From contig WFMY01000176.1 in assembly GCA_015488855.1 (NCBI GenBank), positions 1 to 5,414 on the forward strand: a stretch of 5,414 bases of DNA, given 5' to 3'. Both the position numbers and the translations under genes were made by a program. Position 1 is the first letter of the stretch, and the number at the start of each line of letters is the position of its first letter. This DNA comes from Helicobacteraceae bacterium. Lineage in GTDB: Bacteria > Campylobacterota > Campylobacteria > Campylobacterales > Sulfurimonadaceae. Of the stretch, positions 5,363-5,414 are shown piece after piece. The notes below the pieces were generated by a model that was not told the origin of the DNA, did not search any database, and saw only the letters and a list, made by a program, of their open reading frames with translations.

Positions 5363-5414
5363 ATGTCAAATTGTATCGGAATTGATGTATCAAAAGCAAC
5401 TATAAATGTTCATG
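5363..5414 (+). CDS. IS110-family (DEDD) transposase, N-terminal fragment
   Basis: ATG 5363 follows a strong AGGAGG by 6 nt and opens MSNCIGIDVSKATINVH, cut by the window edge after 17 codons. The pattern hydrophobic-G-I-D-V-S-K is the first strand of the RuvC-like fold in IS110/IS1111/IS900 transposases, with Asp8 as the first catalytic acidic residue. Known members are recombinases that excise the element as a circle and insert it under guidance of the element's own RNA. The non-coding stretch upstream favours the IS110 group over the IS1111 group, whose guide lies downstream of the gene. Whether the gene is intact cannot be seen. Confidence 0.85.
   Translation, partial: MSNCIGIDVSKATINVH

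Larger units (their letters stand above)
4937..5414 (+). mobile_element. IS110-family insertion sequence, left end and transposase start (right end outside the window)
   Basis: The element is recognised by its transposase N-terminus (GIDVSK) at 5363 and by the long non-coding stretch ahead of it, as in the IS110 group, where the left end encodes the guide (bridge) RNA. IS110 elements lack terminal inverted repeats and usually leave no obvious target duplication, so the left boundary is not directly visible. I place it at about 4937 because the chromosomal sequence ATGAAAAT (4929-4936) reappears in a predicted guide loop. The left end would then be about 426 nt, which is long. A boundary anywhere from 4933 to about 5110 is possible. 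The segment 4960-5070 is richer in G/C than the neighbouring ATPase gene, consistent with structured RNA or foreign origin. Confidence 0.7.

Noticed and set aside
1..5414. CRISPR array, tRNA or rRNA genes
   Set aside because: No regularly spaced direct repeats, cloverleaf-like sequences or conserved rRNA segments were seen on either strand by eye.

Overview
The window is AT-rich DNA with Campylobacterota-like traits: strong A/T codon bias, AAGGA-type ribosome binding sites, and a partial DnaQ-type exonuclease that resembles those of Sulfurimonas/Arcobacter-type bacteria. The lineage is inferred from style and memory, not from a search. It looks like an accessory region: one intact divergent gene pair, at least one badly decayed gene, duplicated regulatory DNA, and the left end of an insertion sequence.

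Layout, left to right. Positions 1-146 (minus strand) hold the N-terminus of a 3'-5' exonuclease with the DTETTG ExoI motif. Positions 176-768 (minus) hold a pseudogene broken by one nonsense codon and several frameshifts; its family is unknown. Positions 820-2373 (minus) encode a 517-residue protein with DUF4116-like repeats and a distinct N-terminal domain. Positions 2374-2811 are intergenic and contain an imperfect inverted duplication of about 100 bp per arm. Each arm carries the same box (ATAAACAGACATAAAG, then TGTC), a TATACT -10-like element, an AAAGG ribosome-binding-site-like element and an ATG. Positions 2812-4932 (plus) encode a 706-residue tandem AAA+ ATPase (SpoVK/CDC48-like class). 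The rest is the left end of an IS110-family element: about 430 nt of structured non-coding DNA, then the first 17 codons of a DEDD transposase that runs off the window.

How the parts may work together. The DUF4116-like protein and the ATPase are transcribed away from each other from a mirrored regulatory region, so they may be co-regulated and act together. This is inference, and no function is known for the pair. The IS110 element sits immediately after the ATPase stop codon, where an ATGA overlap hints that a further operon gene once began. The non-coding left end contains a hairpin with a large internal loop. Its 5' loop strand (ATGAAAAT, 4978-4985) is identical to the chromosomal sequence at the presumed insertion point (4929-4936). 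That is the arrangement expected of a bridge RNA target-binding loop, the guide RNA of IS110 elements. The match is only 8 nt in AT-rich DNA and needs comparative confirmation.
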